From Kiritimatiellia bacterium (lineage in GTDB: Bacteria > Verrucomicrobiota > Kiritimatiellia > RFP12 > UBA1067), in NCBI GenBank assembly GCA_016284515.1, contig JAEEOY010000150.1, positions 1 through 32,878 on the forward strand: a DNA stretch of 32,878 nucleotides. The letters run 5' to 3'. A program made the translations under genes and the position numbers. The notes under the pieces are model-generated. The model had not been told where the DNA came from. It did not search any database and saw nothing but the letters and a program-made list of their open reading frames with translations. Numbering within the stretch: the first letter of the stretch is position 1; each line of letters starts with the position of its first letter. Below, piece after piece: positions 16,235 to 25,814 of this stretch.

Positions 16235-18484
16235 ATGACTCCAGCTGAATTCATAGACGATCCGAACTGGGCGGCGTTTCTTCCTGAAATCGACCGCGCG
16301 GCGAAGTCCCGTGCGCTTCCAACGCACGAGGACTGCTCGCCGATCGACCCCGAGTCGGCCGCGATGCACCTGAGGAAGGGCGGCACTCTCGGACTTATGG
16401 ACGGATACGAGGAGCGCCCCGGACAGATCGACATGCTCTCCGCCATCGTGCGGGCGTTCAACTCGCGCGAGCACCTCATGATCGAGGCAGGAACCGGCGT
16501 CGGCAAGTCGCTCGCCTATCTGATTCCGTCCATCCTCTGGGCCGCGGCCAACGACACGCCCGTCGTGATCTCGACGGCGACCCGCAACCTGCAGAGCCAG
16601 CTCATCGGGTCCGACATCCCGCGCGCGCTGCGCGTTCTCGGCGACGGCGCGGCGAAGTTCCGCGTCGCGCTTCTCAAGGGGCGCACCAACTACCTGTGCC
16701 TGCGCGCCGTCGGAGACTTCTTCTCTGGCGGATACTGGACGATGTCGAAGGAGGAGCAGGACGAGATGCCGCACTTCATCGACTGGCTGAAGTCAACGCC
16801 CGACGGTGATCTCGACCGCTACGAGGGACTCCAGCGGAGTCTTCTCACGTGCCCGGGCGAGGAATGCGGTGGCAGGAGGTGTCCGTTCTACTCTCGCTGC
16901 TTCGTCTACCGCGCGCGCAAGAAGGCGGCGGAGGCGGACCTCATAATCGCCAACCATTCACTCGTCCTCGCCGAGGCCACGGGCGGCAACGCGACGATCC
17001 TGCCAGCCTACGGGCGGCTTGTCCTCGACGAGGCGCACAACCTCGAGGCGATTGCGACGGAATACCTGAGCTACGAGTTCTCCATGCCTGCGCTCGCGCG
17101 CCTCCTTAACCGGCTCATCCGCCGCGGGAAGGGAAAGCGCGGAAGGGCCGGCGGCATACTCGCCTCGGTGGAGCGCCAGCTCGCCAAGGGAATACTCTCC
17201 GGCTCCGACGTCGGAAACCATGTCCGGCGACTGCTCACGGAAGCGTCCTCGCTCGTCGTTCGCGTCACGGATTCCGCAGACGAGATGCTCTCGCTCGCGG
17301 AGGCGCAGGTGCTGGCGGACCACACGCGGGAGATTATCCGCTACCGCGGTCCGCTCGACATGAAGGACGCCCACGCGCGCTTCGACGACGCCGTCGCCGC
17401 GATGGTGACTCTTCTGCACGACCTCCGCGACACGCTGGACGATGCGGCCGCGCCCGGCGAGATGAATTTCATGGCCGACCTCTCGACGCAGGTAGGCGGC
17501 ATGGCCGAGAGCTTCGTGTCGTTCGCGAACGAGGCGGATTTCGTGGTGTCCGGGGACAGGGATACCCACGTCTACTGGGCGGAGCGCGTGCGGCTCGAGA
17601 AACGCCGGCGCTACGTGCGGCTAGTCGCCGCTCCGCTCTCAGTCGCCGACGCGCTGAGAAAGCTCCTCTACGACCTCAAGGATTCCGTCGTGATGTCGTC
17701 CGCCACGCTCAGGGTCGGCAACGACTTCAAGTACATGTGCAGACGGCTCGGCTTCTTCGACCCCGCGGACCGCGAGCAGCGAGCATCGACCCCCGAGCAA
17801 CGCTACCGCTGCCTGACGGCGGCTTCGCCATTCGACTACCTGAGGCAGTGCCTCGTCGTTGCGCCGGACTGCCTGCCCGATCCGTCTGCCGACGCGCCCG
17901 GCTACGCCTCCGCGCTCGCGGGGATGATGAAGGACCTCTTCGCGGCTACCGAGGGTCGTGCGCTCGTGCTGTTCACGAGCTACGAGATGATGAAGGCCGT
18001 TGCGGACCTCGCCGCTGTTCCGCTCTCCGAGGCCGGCATACGCCTGCTCGTGCAGGGCGAGGGCCTTTCGCGCGAGTCGATGACGCAGGTCCTGAAGGAC
18101 AACGCCAAGGTAGTCCTTTTCGGAGCGCAGTCGTTCTGGGAGGGAGTTGATGTCGCAGGCGAGGCGCTCAGCTGCGTCGTGATAGCGAGGCTTCCGTTCG
18201 CGCAGGTGGGCGATCCCGTTGTCGAGGCGCGCGGAGAGAAGGTCGAGCGCGAAGGCGGCAGCCCATTCCGCGACTACGCGCTCCCAGAGGCGGTGATTCG
18301 CTTCCGGCAGGGGTTCGGACGCCTCATACGCACGAAGTCGGACCGTGGGGTCGTCGTGGTGACGGATCCGAGAATCGTGACGAAGAACTATGGCGCGGTG
18401 TTCAGGAAGTCGATCCCTGCATCCGTGCACACAGTGGTGTCGTCCGACGAGCTGCTCGACCGCGTCTCGGGATTCTTCTCCTGA
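16235..18484 (+). CDS. dinG: DinG/XPD-type Fe-S ATP-dependent DNA helicase
   Basis: Walker A EAGTGVGKSLAYLIP; cysteines CPGEECGGRRCPFYSRC; Walker B-like LVLDEAHNLE; FGAQSFWEGVDVAGEALSCVVIARLPF; RQGFGRLIRTKSDRGVVVVTDPRI. Confidence 0.88.
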   Translation: MTPAEFIDDPNWAAFLPEIDRAAKSRALPTHEDCSPIDPESAAMHLRKGGTLGLMDGYEERPGQIDMLSAIVRAFNSREHLMIEAGTGVGKSLAYLIPSILWAAANDTPVVISTATRNLQSQLIGSDIPRALRVLGDGAAKFRVALLKGRTNYLCLRAVGDFFSGGYWTMSKEEQDEMPHFIDWLKSTPDGDLDRYEGLQRSLLTCPGEECGGRRCPFYSRCFVYRARKKAAEADLIIANHSLVLAEATGGNATILPAYGRLVLDEAHNLEAIATEYLSYEFSMPALARLLNRLIRRGKGKRGRAGGILASVERQLAKGILSGSDVGNHVRRLLTEASSLVVRVTDSADEMLSLAEAQVLADHTREIIRYRGPLDMKDAHARFDDAVAAMVTLLHDLRDTLDDAAAPGEMNFMADLSTQVGGMAESFVSFANEADFVVSGDRDTHVYWAERVRLEKRRRYVRLVAAPLSVADALRKLLYDLKDSVVMSSATLRVGNDFKYMCRRLGFFDPADREQRASTPEQRYRCLTAASPFDYLRQCLVVAPDCLPDPSADAPGYASALAGMMKDLFAATEGRALVLFTSYEMMKAVADLAAVPLSEAGIRLLVQGEGLSRESMTQVLKDNAKVVLFGAQSFWEGVDVAGEALSCVVIARLPFAQVGDPVVEARGEKVEREGGSPFRDYALPEAVIRFRQGFGRLIRTKSDRGVVVVTDPRIVTKNYGAVFRKSIPASVHTVVSSDELLDRVSGFFS

Positions 18485-18490
18485 AGCCTG

Positions 18491-21400
18491 CTACGGGCGA
18501 ACCTCAGCCCACTTCGCGTCAAGGCGCTTCTCGCTCACCGGAATCGCCGCACGCACCTCAGGCGCGAACACCGAGACGCGGAACTCCTCCACCATCCAGC
18601 GGTATTCCGCGAGCGCTTCGCGGTCGATCTTCGCGTCCTTCGAGACGATTGCCTCGCGGTAGCGCTCCCAGAAGGGCGCGACGCGCAATTCCTTCGCGCG
18701 GTCTCCCGACGGATTCGACCTCGCGCGGTCTACGCGCACCGCGATCGCCTTCATGTAGCGCGCGTAGTGGCGAAGCCGCTCCGGGGAGACGGCGCGCAGA
18801 AAGCCCGGGAACACGAGCCACGCGAGCTGGGTGTCTATAGAGTCGGCGACGTCTTCCGCCGCGTTCGAGCGTGCGAGCGCGTCCGAGCAGTTCGCTGCGG
18901 CGTCCAGCGCGGACGCGAACAGCGCCTCGATCTCCGCCTTCGCCGCGGCAAATGCGCCGCGCCGGTCCTTGAGTCGCGACTCGAATTCGTCCTTGTCGCG
19001 CACGGTGGGAAGTCCGTCGACCATCGACGACCTTACGGCCGACCAAAGTATGTCCGAGCCGATGCGCTCGGAGTCGTATCCGATTGACTTCAGGTACAGC
19101 GCCGCGCCGAGCGAGAGGCGCTTCGTCTGGAACGTCGGGCGCGACTTGCCCGCGATCCTGATGCACATCAGCCGCGCGACGCCCGCCGCGTGCGAGCGCG
19201 CGGCCTCGGCGGCCGACTTGAAGAGACGCACGACAACGCCGTCGCCGCAGTCCGAGAGCGCGGGGTAGTGCGCGAGCGTCCAGTCGCCGCTGCGCGACTC
19301 GACCTGCTCCGCGACTGCACCGAAATCCCAGTCGACGTGCTTCGCCGCTTCGCCCTGGAGGGGCTTTCGGCCGGACGACGCACCTGCCGCGGCGAGGGCT
19401 TCGTCGAGGCTGCGGGTGTCGGCGATGATGCGGCCGTCTTCGTCCTTGATCCTGTAGCGGACTATCAGATGCGGCGGATACTTCACGTTGGCCCACGCGC
19501 TCTCTGGGACTATGATTCCGTTGTGGTCGCGCAGCAGCTTCCTGAGCGCGTCGGCGAGCGGCGTGTCGTCCGGACGGAGAAGCGGCGCGAGAATCGAGAC
19601 TGTGTCCGAGATCGGCGAGACGACGCGCCGCAGCGATGAGGGAAGCGAGCTGAGCAGGAACGCTAGTTTCTCCGGGAGCGCGCCTGGAACGAGCCAGTCG
19701 GCGTTCCACAGCGCGAGCGCGCCGGCGTCCGCCTTCGCGACGGTGCACGTTATGCCGTCCGTCGCAGGATCGTCCGGCGTGTGGCGGTACGAGAGCGCGA
19801 GTCGGGCCTGGCCGATGCGGAGCGAGTCTGGGAACGCCGAGTTGGAGGTGCCGACCTTCGGGAGCCATTTGCGCCTGTCGAGCCTGAAGCGCGACTTCTC
19901 CTCGTCCGTTGCGGACCAGAGCCACTTCGCAAGGTCGCGCGCCGAGACTATCTCTGGCGGAACCGCGGCGTCGAAGTGAGCGGCGAGCGCGTCTTCGTCG
20001 AAGAGCTCAGGACGCCTCATGCGCTCCGCGCGGCGGAGCATCTCGGCGATGACGGACGAGTTCTCGCGCACTTCGCGCGGGGGATGTGGGAACTCGCGCC
20101 GGACGAGTCCGCAGAGGATGAAGAGCCTTCGCGACACGACGGGGTCGATTCTGCTGTAGTCGCGGCGCCGCGCCGGGACGATGACGAGTCCGTAGAGCGT
20201 CACCTGCTCCGTCGCGCGGACGAATCCGTTCGCCGCGTCCCACTCCGGCTCGCGGTAGCTGCGCTTCACCACGTCGGCGGCGATGGACTCGATCCAGCGC
20301 ACGTCTATGACTGCGGCGTTGCGCGCGAAGAGGCGGGAGGTGTCGACAAGTTCGCCTGCGACGATCCATTCGGGAGCGTGGTTTACGGTCCGCTGTTCGT
20401 GGTTTGCGGGGCGTGGCGCGCGAGTCTTCTTCGTCAGGACCGAGCTTGGATGCAGGGCGAAGCGAAGGGCGTGTGCGCCGCGGTAGTCGTGTTCCTCGGG
20501 ATCGAGGTGTCCGATGCGCGAGAGGAGCCCCGTCATGAGCGCTCGGTGGAGCGAGTCAGGCCCGCCGTTGTCGCTCTCCACGTCGAGTCCGAGGCGCTTC
20601 GACAGTTCCGCGAGCTGACGCGACAGGTCGCGCCATTCGCGCATCTTCGGATACGAAAGGTACGTCTTCTTCGCGAGCTTGCGCAGCTGCGACTGCGAGA
20701 GCGTCTTCGTCTGGTCGTCCCACCAGTTCCAGAGCGCGAGCGTTCCGAGGAAGTCGGAGCCCGGACGCCTGAACTGCGCATGCGCCTGGTCCGCCTTCTC
20801 GCGCTCCTCCACCGGACGCCGCTTCGGGTCGTCGCAGCTCATCGCGGCGACGACGGGGATTGCGGAGGGGAGCGTCGCGAATTCGGAGGCGGCGATGAGC
20901 ATGCGCGCGAGGCGCGGCTCAACGGGGATGCGCGCGAGGCGGCGTCCCGTTTTCGTGAGCGCGATGTCGTGTTCGGCGTCGTGCTGTATCGCGCCGAGTT
21001 CGAGGAGCTCCTTGAGTCCTTCGCGCACCATCGCCGGTTTCGGAGGGTCGATGAACGGAAATTCCTCGATGTTGCCGAGGCCAAGGTCGAGCATCGTGAG
21101 GATGACGCCGGCGAGCGAAGAGCGAAGGACTTCCGGCGGAGTGTACTTCTCGCGCGATTCGAAGTCCTCCTCCGAGTAGAGACGCACGCACGTGCCGGGT
21201 CCGAGCCTTCCGCACCTTCCCGCGCGCTGCTTCGCCGAGGCCTGCGAGACGGGCTCGATCTGCAGGCGCTGCACCTGTGTGCGGTGGATGTAGCGCGAGA
21301 TGCGCGCGAGGCCGGAGTCTATGACTGCGCGGATTCCAGGAATAGTCACCGAGGTCTCCGCGACGTTCGTCGCGAGGACGACGCGGCGGCGCGGCGAGAG

Positions 21401-22228
21401 GCGGAACGCGCGCTGCTGCTCGCCGGAGGGCAGGGACGCGAGAAGGGGGATGATGTCGTCCGCGGCGAAGGAGGGCGTGTGGCGCAGGTGGTCGGCCGTC
21501 TCGCGGATGTCTCGCTCGCCAGGGAGGAACACCAGCACGTCGTCCTTCGGCGGGAGTGTCGCGAGCGCGGCGGTTACGTCGCGCGCGAGGTCGCGCTCCT
21601 CGCGGTCCGGCGGCTCCATGTACCGCACCTCGATGGGGAAGAGCCTTCCAGGGACCGATATCGCCGGCGCGCCGTTGAAGAATGCGGAGAAGCGCTCGGA
21701 GTCGAGCGTCGCGGAGGAGACGATCACCTTCAGGTCGCGGCGTTTCGCGAGGATGCGCTTGAGGATGCCGAGGAGGAAGTCGACGTTGAGCGTGCGCTCG
21801 TGCGCTTCGTCGACGATGATCGCGTCGTAGGCGCGGAGGAGGGGATCTGCGCGCGTCTCGGCGAGAAGGACTCCGTCGGTCATGAACTTGACGCGGGTGG
21901 AGTCGGAGAGTTTTCTCGCGAACCTGTGCTGGTATCCGACGGTCGCGCCGACCTCGCATCCGAGCTCCTCGGCGACGCGTTCCGCGACGGTGACGGCGGC
22001 GAGTCGGCGAGGCTGGGTGCAGGCGATGCGGCGCCCGTGCGCGCCGAGTCCGAGCTCCATAGCCATCTTCGGCAGCTGCGTCGTTTTCCCCGAGCCGGTG
22101 TCGCCGCAGACGATAACGGCCTGGCTGCGGCGGAGCGCGTCCATGATCTCCGCGCGGTGCGCTGAGATCGGCAGCTCCTCCGGGTATCGCAGCGTGATTC
22201 CGCCGTCTTCTCTCTCGGTCTCCGTCAT
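18491..22228 (-). CDS. hrpA: ATP-dependent DEAH-box helicase HrpA
   Basis: VIVCGDTGSGKTTQLPKMAMELG, TQPRRLAAVTVAERVAEELG, VDEAHERTLNVDFLLGILK, VIVSSATLD, QRAGRCGRLGPGTCVRLYSEEDF, long HrpA C-terminus. Start at MTETERED inside track ORF 18491..22423. Confidence 0.93.
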   Translation of the reverse strand: MTETEREDGGITLRYPEELPISAHRAEIMDALRRSQAVIVCGDTGSGKTTQLPKMAMELGLGAHGRRIACTQPRRLAAVTVAERVAEELGCEVGATVGYQHRFARKLSDSTRVKFMTDGVLLAETRADPLLRAYDAIIVDEAHERTLNVDFLLGILKRILAKRRDLKVIVSSATLDSERFSAFFNGAPAISVPGRLFPIEVRYMEPPDREERDLARDVTAALATLPPKDDVLVFLPGERDIRETADHLRHTPSFAADDIIPLLASLPSGEQQRAFRLSPRRRVVLATNVAETSVTIPGIRAVIDSGLARISRYIHRTQVQRLQIEPVSQASAKQRAGRCGRLGPGTCVRLYSEEDFESREKYTPPEVLRSSLAGVILTMLDLGLGNIEEFPFIDPPKPAMVREGLKELLELGAIQHDAEHDIALTKTGRRLARIPVEPRLARMLIAASEFATLPSAIPVVAAMSCDDPKRRPVEEREKADQAHAQFRRPGSDFLGTLALWNWWDDQTKTLSQSQLRKLAKKTYLSYPKMREWRDLSRQLAELSKRLGLDVESDNGGPDSLHRALMTGLLSRIGHLDPEEHDYRGAHALRFALHPSSVLTKKTRAPRPANHEQRTVNHAPEWIVAGELVDTSRLFARNAAVIDVRWIESIAADVVKRSYREPEWDAANGFVRATEQVTLYGLVIVPARRRDYSRIDPVVSRRLFILCGLVRREFPHPPREVRENSSVIAEMLRRAERMRRPELFDEDALAAHFDAAVPPEIVSARDLAKWLWSATDEEKSRFRLDRRKWLPKVGTSNSAFPDSLRIGQARLALSYRHTPDDPATDGITCTVAKADAGALALWNADWLVPGALPEKLAFLLSSLPSSLRRVVSPISDTVSILAPLLRPDDTPLADALRKLLRDHNGIIVPESAWANVKYPPHLIVRYRIKDEDGRIIADTRSLDEALAAAGASSGRKPLQGEAAKHVDWDFGAVAEQVESRSGDWTLAHYPALSDCGDGVVVRLFKSAAEAARSHAAGVARLMCIRIAGKSRPTFQTKRLSLGAALYLKSIGYDSERIGSDILWSAVRSSMVDGLPTVRDKDEFESRLKDRRGAFAAAKAEIEALFASALDAAANCSDALARSNAAEDVADSIDTQLAWLVFPGFLRAVSPERLRHYARYMKAIAVRVDRARSNPSGDRAKELRVAPFWERYREAIVSKDAKIDREALAEYRWMVEEFRVSVFAPEVRAAIPVSEKRLDAKWAEVRP

Positions 22229-22237
22229 ATGGCGGAT

Positions 22238-22248
22238 ATTATACCAAA
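22238..22248 (-). promoter_or_regulatory. Extended -10 promoter TTTGGTATAAT for hrpA
   Basis: Plus strand ATTATACCAAA; ATG begins 9 nt after the hexamer on the minus strand. Confidence 0.65.
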
Positions 22249-22412
22249 TCGCAATTCGGAGATAGCTGGATCGACCGGCAAATTCGAAAATTACCTTTGC
22301 GGATTTTGTCCGCATATATTTGCCGATAATTTCCGTTCCATTTTTGCAGTTTCGTGTATAATCTTCGGTGCATCGACGGACCGTCCCGCACGATGCACAA
22401 GGAGACGCATAC

Positions 22413-24785
22413 ATGAGACACATCAGACTCGCCGCGTTCGTTTCTCTTGCCGCCGTGATTTCGGCGACGCAGACGCTTTTCTCCGAAACCGAGGGGAGGC
22501 GCTGGACCGCCTGCGGATGGGGCGGAGGCGGATGGTTCTGGAGCTCCGCGGCCGATCCGCTTGATCCCGACGTGTTCTACATGGGCGGTGACGTGGACGG
22601 CGTGTGGAAGACTGTCGACGGAGGCGAGAGCTGGCTTTTCGCGAACAGGGGGCTGTCAAACTACGCGGTCTACTCGCTCGCCGTCGCGCCGTCCAACGGA
22701 GACAGGGTCTACGCACTCACCGGGAACGGAGTGTGCGCGTCGTCCGACGGCGCGGCGCACTGGACGCACTGCGCGGCGACGAAGGGCCTCGGAATCATCG
22801 CCGGACGCGACGGATCGGTCCACGCAATCGCGGTCGATCCGAGCAATCCCGACGTTGTATACGCGGGAGGCAAGAACGGGAAGGCCGCGAAGTCGACGGA
22901 CGGCGGCACGAGCTGGAAGACGATGTCGTATGGCGGCGAGTCCGGCGGGGCGGTCTGCACAATCGCTGTCTCTGGTCGCGATCCGCGCACCGTGCTCCTG
23001 TGCAGCAGGAACGGCGGACTCTACCGTTCCGTTGACGCGGGCTCGTCGTGGTCGCGCGTATCCTCCGCTCCGTCGTCCGCGCGCGCCGTCTTCTGGGCGG
23101 GACCTGCCGCCCCGCGGAAATGGTACGGCGCGTTTGGCGCGGACGCGGTGCATGTCTCGCAGGACGACGGCGCGACGTGGGCGAAGCTCGGCGAGTCGTC
23201 TTCCTACGAGTGCCGCGACGTGGTGTGCAGCGCCGTGGATCCGCTCGTCGTGCACGCGCTGTTCGCGAGCGGATACAGCACTTTCATATCCACCTCGCGC
23301 GACGGCGGCGGGAGCTGGACGCGCAGCTGGAACTTCGCGTACGACCACGCGGCGAATCCGACGCTGCCGGGACAGGGCGCGAACGGAAGCTTCAGCGGAC
23401 TCAAGAACCTTTCGATAAGCCCGGCGGATCCCGACCGCATCCACGCGCCCGGGAACTGGAACCCGGTGATGTCGCACGACGGCGGGAGGACTTGGCGCGA
23501 GAGCTGCAGTGGTGCGGACATCTCGTGCCACCACGATCTGCAGTTCCTCGGGTCGGACGTCTACACCGCGACGATGGACGAGGGCACGCTGCGCACGTCC
23601 GACCGCGGCGCGACGTGGAGCGGACTCTGTCCGACGGTGTGGAAGGCGGGGCTTAGCGGACACCACTGGCGCGTGATCGCGCAGCGCCTCGCGAACGGAA
23701 ACACGCGCGTCGTTTCGTCCGTCTCTCCGTGGGCGAACGCGGGGATCACCTATCCGGTCAAGGTCGTGTGGAGCGAGGACGGAGGCCGCACCTTCACCGA
23801 GGCGACCGGCCTGCCCGACTACCGTCCTACCGCCAACACGATGTGGGGTGAAGGACACGGAAGGGCCATGGCGGCCGATTCCAACAATCCCGACGTCATC
23901 TATCTCGGCATCGACGCTGATCCGACGCAGGGCAGGTGCGGCGGAGGCGTGTTCAGGTCGACGGACGGAGGAAAGTCCTTCTCGCAGCTTCCGAACCAGC
24001 CCGCGTCGCGCCGCATGTTCTACGGCCTTGCGGTTGATCCGACGAATTCGAAACGCATCGTGTGGGGTGCGTGCGGAGACAACTCGGGAGTCTACGTCTC
24101 GAACGACGCAGGCGCGAGCTGGCAGAAGAAGTCTTGGATCGGAGACTGGATCTACAACGTCGAGATAACGCCTTCCGGTACGATATACGCGTCCGGCGGA
24201 AGCCTCTACCGCAGCACGGACCACGGCGAGAACTTCGCGGTCGCGGGTTCGTTCTCGGGCGGCACGGTGCTTGGCATCGCCGTCGATCCCGCGGACGAGC
24301 GGCGCGTATGGGTATCCGTCGCGCCTTGGTCTGACGATGCGACGGGAGGGATATACGAGACGACGGACGGATGTCGCACCTGGCGCGAGATATCTGGCGA
24401 CATTGGCTTCATCCAGCCGCGCGTGTTGCGGTACGATCCAGAGGGGCACGAACTGTGGGCCGCGGGAAACGGACTGTTCCGGACGAAGGTCGACGGCGTT
24501 GAAAGCGTCGACGGCATAGCGGAAGACGCCGTGGAGCGTCCGGTGATAGGGGGACTGGATGCTGCGTCCGGAGCGATCTCCGTCGCGAACGCGGAAAAGG
24601 ACGTGTCCTACGCCGTCTACGCGTGCGAACTGCTCGGCGGGGATTTCTCGCCCGCTGGCAGGCGGGTTCGGGCGAAGTCGGACGGGGCGCTCGAGCTAGG
24701 GATAGAAGTGTCCGCGCTTCCTCCGTCCATGTTCTTCAAGGTCGTCGCGTTCCCGCCCGAGACCACCGGCATCCTGCACAGGTGA
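22413..24785 (+). CDS. Secreted BNR/Asp-box (VPS10/GH74-like) beta-propeller protein
   Basis: Signal peptide MRHIRLAAFVSLAAVISATQTLFS. Repeats GVWKTVDGGESW, AKSTDGGTSWKTM, GLYRSVDAGSSWSRV, VFRSTDGGKSF, GVYVSNDAGASWQK, IYETTDGCRTWRE. SD AAGGAG. Confidence 0.85.
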   Translation: MRHIRLAAFVSLAAVISATQTLFSETEGRRWTACGWGGGGWFWSSAADPLDPDVFYMGGDVDGVWKTVDGGESWLFANRGLSNYAVYSLAVAPSNGDRVYALTGNGVCASSDGAAHWTHCAATKGLGIIAGRDGSVHAIAVDPSNPDVVYAGGKNGKAAKSTDGGTSWKTMSYGGESGGAVCTIAVSGRDPRTVLLCSRNGGLYRSVDAGSSWSRVSSAPSSARAVFWAGPAAPRKWYGAFGADAVHVSQDDGATWAKLGESSSYECRDVVCSAVDPLVVHALFASGYSTFISTSRDGGGSWTRSWNFAYDHAANPTLPGQGANGSFSGLKNLSISPADPDRIHAPGNWNPVMSHDGGRTWRESCSGADISCHHDLQFLGSDVYTATMDEGTLRTSDRGATWSGLCPTVWKAGLSGHHWRVIAQRLANGNTRVVSSVSPWANAGITYPVKVVWSEDGGRTFTEATGLPDYRPTANTMWGEGHGRAMAADSNNPDVIYLGIDADPTQGRCGGGVFRSTDGGKSFSQLPNQPASRRMFYGLAVDPTNSKRIVWGACGDNSGVYVSNDAGASWQKKSWIGDWIYNVEITPSGTIYASGGSLYRSTDHGENFAVAGSFSGGTVLGIAVDPADERRVWVSVAPWSDDATGGIYETTDGCRTWREISGDIGFIQPRVLRYDPEGHELWAAGNGLFRTKVDGVESVDGIAEDAVERPVIGGLDAASGAISVANAEKDVSYAVYACELLGGDFSPAGRRVRAKSDGALELGIEVSALPPSMFFKVVAFPPETTGILHR

Positions 24786-24843
24786 CGCGGTGCGGCGGAC
24801 TCCCGCATATTTTCGCGCTTCGCGTGCGCGCGCTGTGCGGAAA

Positions 24844-24854
24844 TATGGTAGAAT
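24844..24854 (+). promoter_or_regulatory. Extended -10 promoter TATGGTAGAAT
   Basis: TGG-TAGAAT 24849-24854. Confidence 0.5.
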
Positions 24855-24890
24855 ATTGGAAAACAACAATCCAACAAAAGGAGTGCATCA

Positions 24891-25814
24891 ATGAGCGGAG
24901 GCCTTATCTTTTTCGCCATACTGGCGTTCATCGTCCTCGTCGCGGTTCTCAAGACCGCGGTGATCGTGCCGCAGAAGACGGCGTACATCGTTGAGCGGCT
25001 GGGCAAGTACCGCTGCACGCTCGACGCCGGCTTCCACATCCTCGTCCCGTTCTTCGACAGGATCGCCTACCGCCACACGCTCAAGGAGCAGGCGATCGAC
25101 GTTCCGCCGCAGGAGTGCATCACGAAGGACAACATTGCGGTGTCCGTTGACGGAATCCTCTACATGCAGGTGATGGATCCCGCGAAGGCGTCGTACGGAA
25201 TCGGAAACTACCTCTTCGCGACGACTCAGCTTGCGCAGACCACGATGCGTTCCGAGATGGGCAAGCTCGACCTCGACCGCAGCTTCGAGGAGCGCACCTC
25301 GATCAACGCGGCGATCGTTGCGGCCGTCGACAAGGCGTCCGACCCCTGGGGCATCAAGGTGACGCGCTACGAGATAAAGAACATCACCCCGCCGCGCACG
25401 ATCCGCGACGCGATGGAGAAGCAGATGCGCGCCGAGCGCGAGAAGCGCGCGATGATCGCAGAGTCCGAGGGCGAGCGCCAGGCGAAGATCAACCGCGCCG
25501 AGGGCGAGAAGCAGGAGGCGATCAACCTCTCCGAGGGCGAGAGGCAGCGCAAGATCAACGAGGCCGAGGGCCGCGCGAAGGAGATCCTTCTCGTCGCCGA
25601 GGCGCAGGCTGCCGGAATCCGCAAGGTCGCGGAGGCGATCAACTCGCAGGGCGGCATCGAGTCCGTCAACATGCAGCTCGCCCAGCAGTACCTCCAGCAG
25701 TTCGGCAACCTCGCGAAGACGAACAACACGATGATCATCCCGTCCGACCTCGCCAACGTGGCAGGCGTCATCAAGGCCTGCACGTCCATCGTCGGCAAGG
25801 TCGAGAAGGCGTGA
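24891..25814 (+). CDS. SPFH/Band 7 (stomatin/QmcA-like) membrane protein
   Basis: N-terminal TM, VPQKTAYIVERLGKYRCTLDAGFHILVPFFDRI, IDVPPQECITKDNIAVSVDGILYMQVMDP, MRAEREKRAMIAESEGERQAKINRAEGEKQ coiled coil. Confidence 0.93.
   Translation: MSGGLIFFAILAFIVLVAVLKTAVIVPQKTAYIVERLGKYRCTLDAGFHILVPFFDRIAYRHTLKEQAIDVPPQECITKDNIAVSVDGILYMQVMDPAKASYGIGNYLFATTQLAQTTMRSEMGKLDLDRSFEERTSINAAIVAAVDKASDPWGIKVTRYEIKNITPPRTIRDAMEKQMRAEREKRAMIAESEGERQAKINRAEGEKQEAINLSEGERQRKINEAEGRAKEILLVAEAQAAGIRKVAEAINSQGGIESVNMQLAQQYLQQFGNLAKTNNTMIIPSDLANVAGVIKACTSIVGKVEKA

Noticed and set aside
19781-22165. 794-aa plus-strand ORF inside the hrpA region
   Set aside because: Shadow of clear HrpA helicase motifs on the minus strand.
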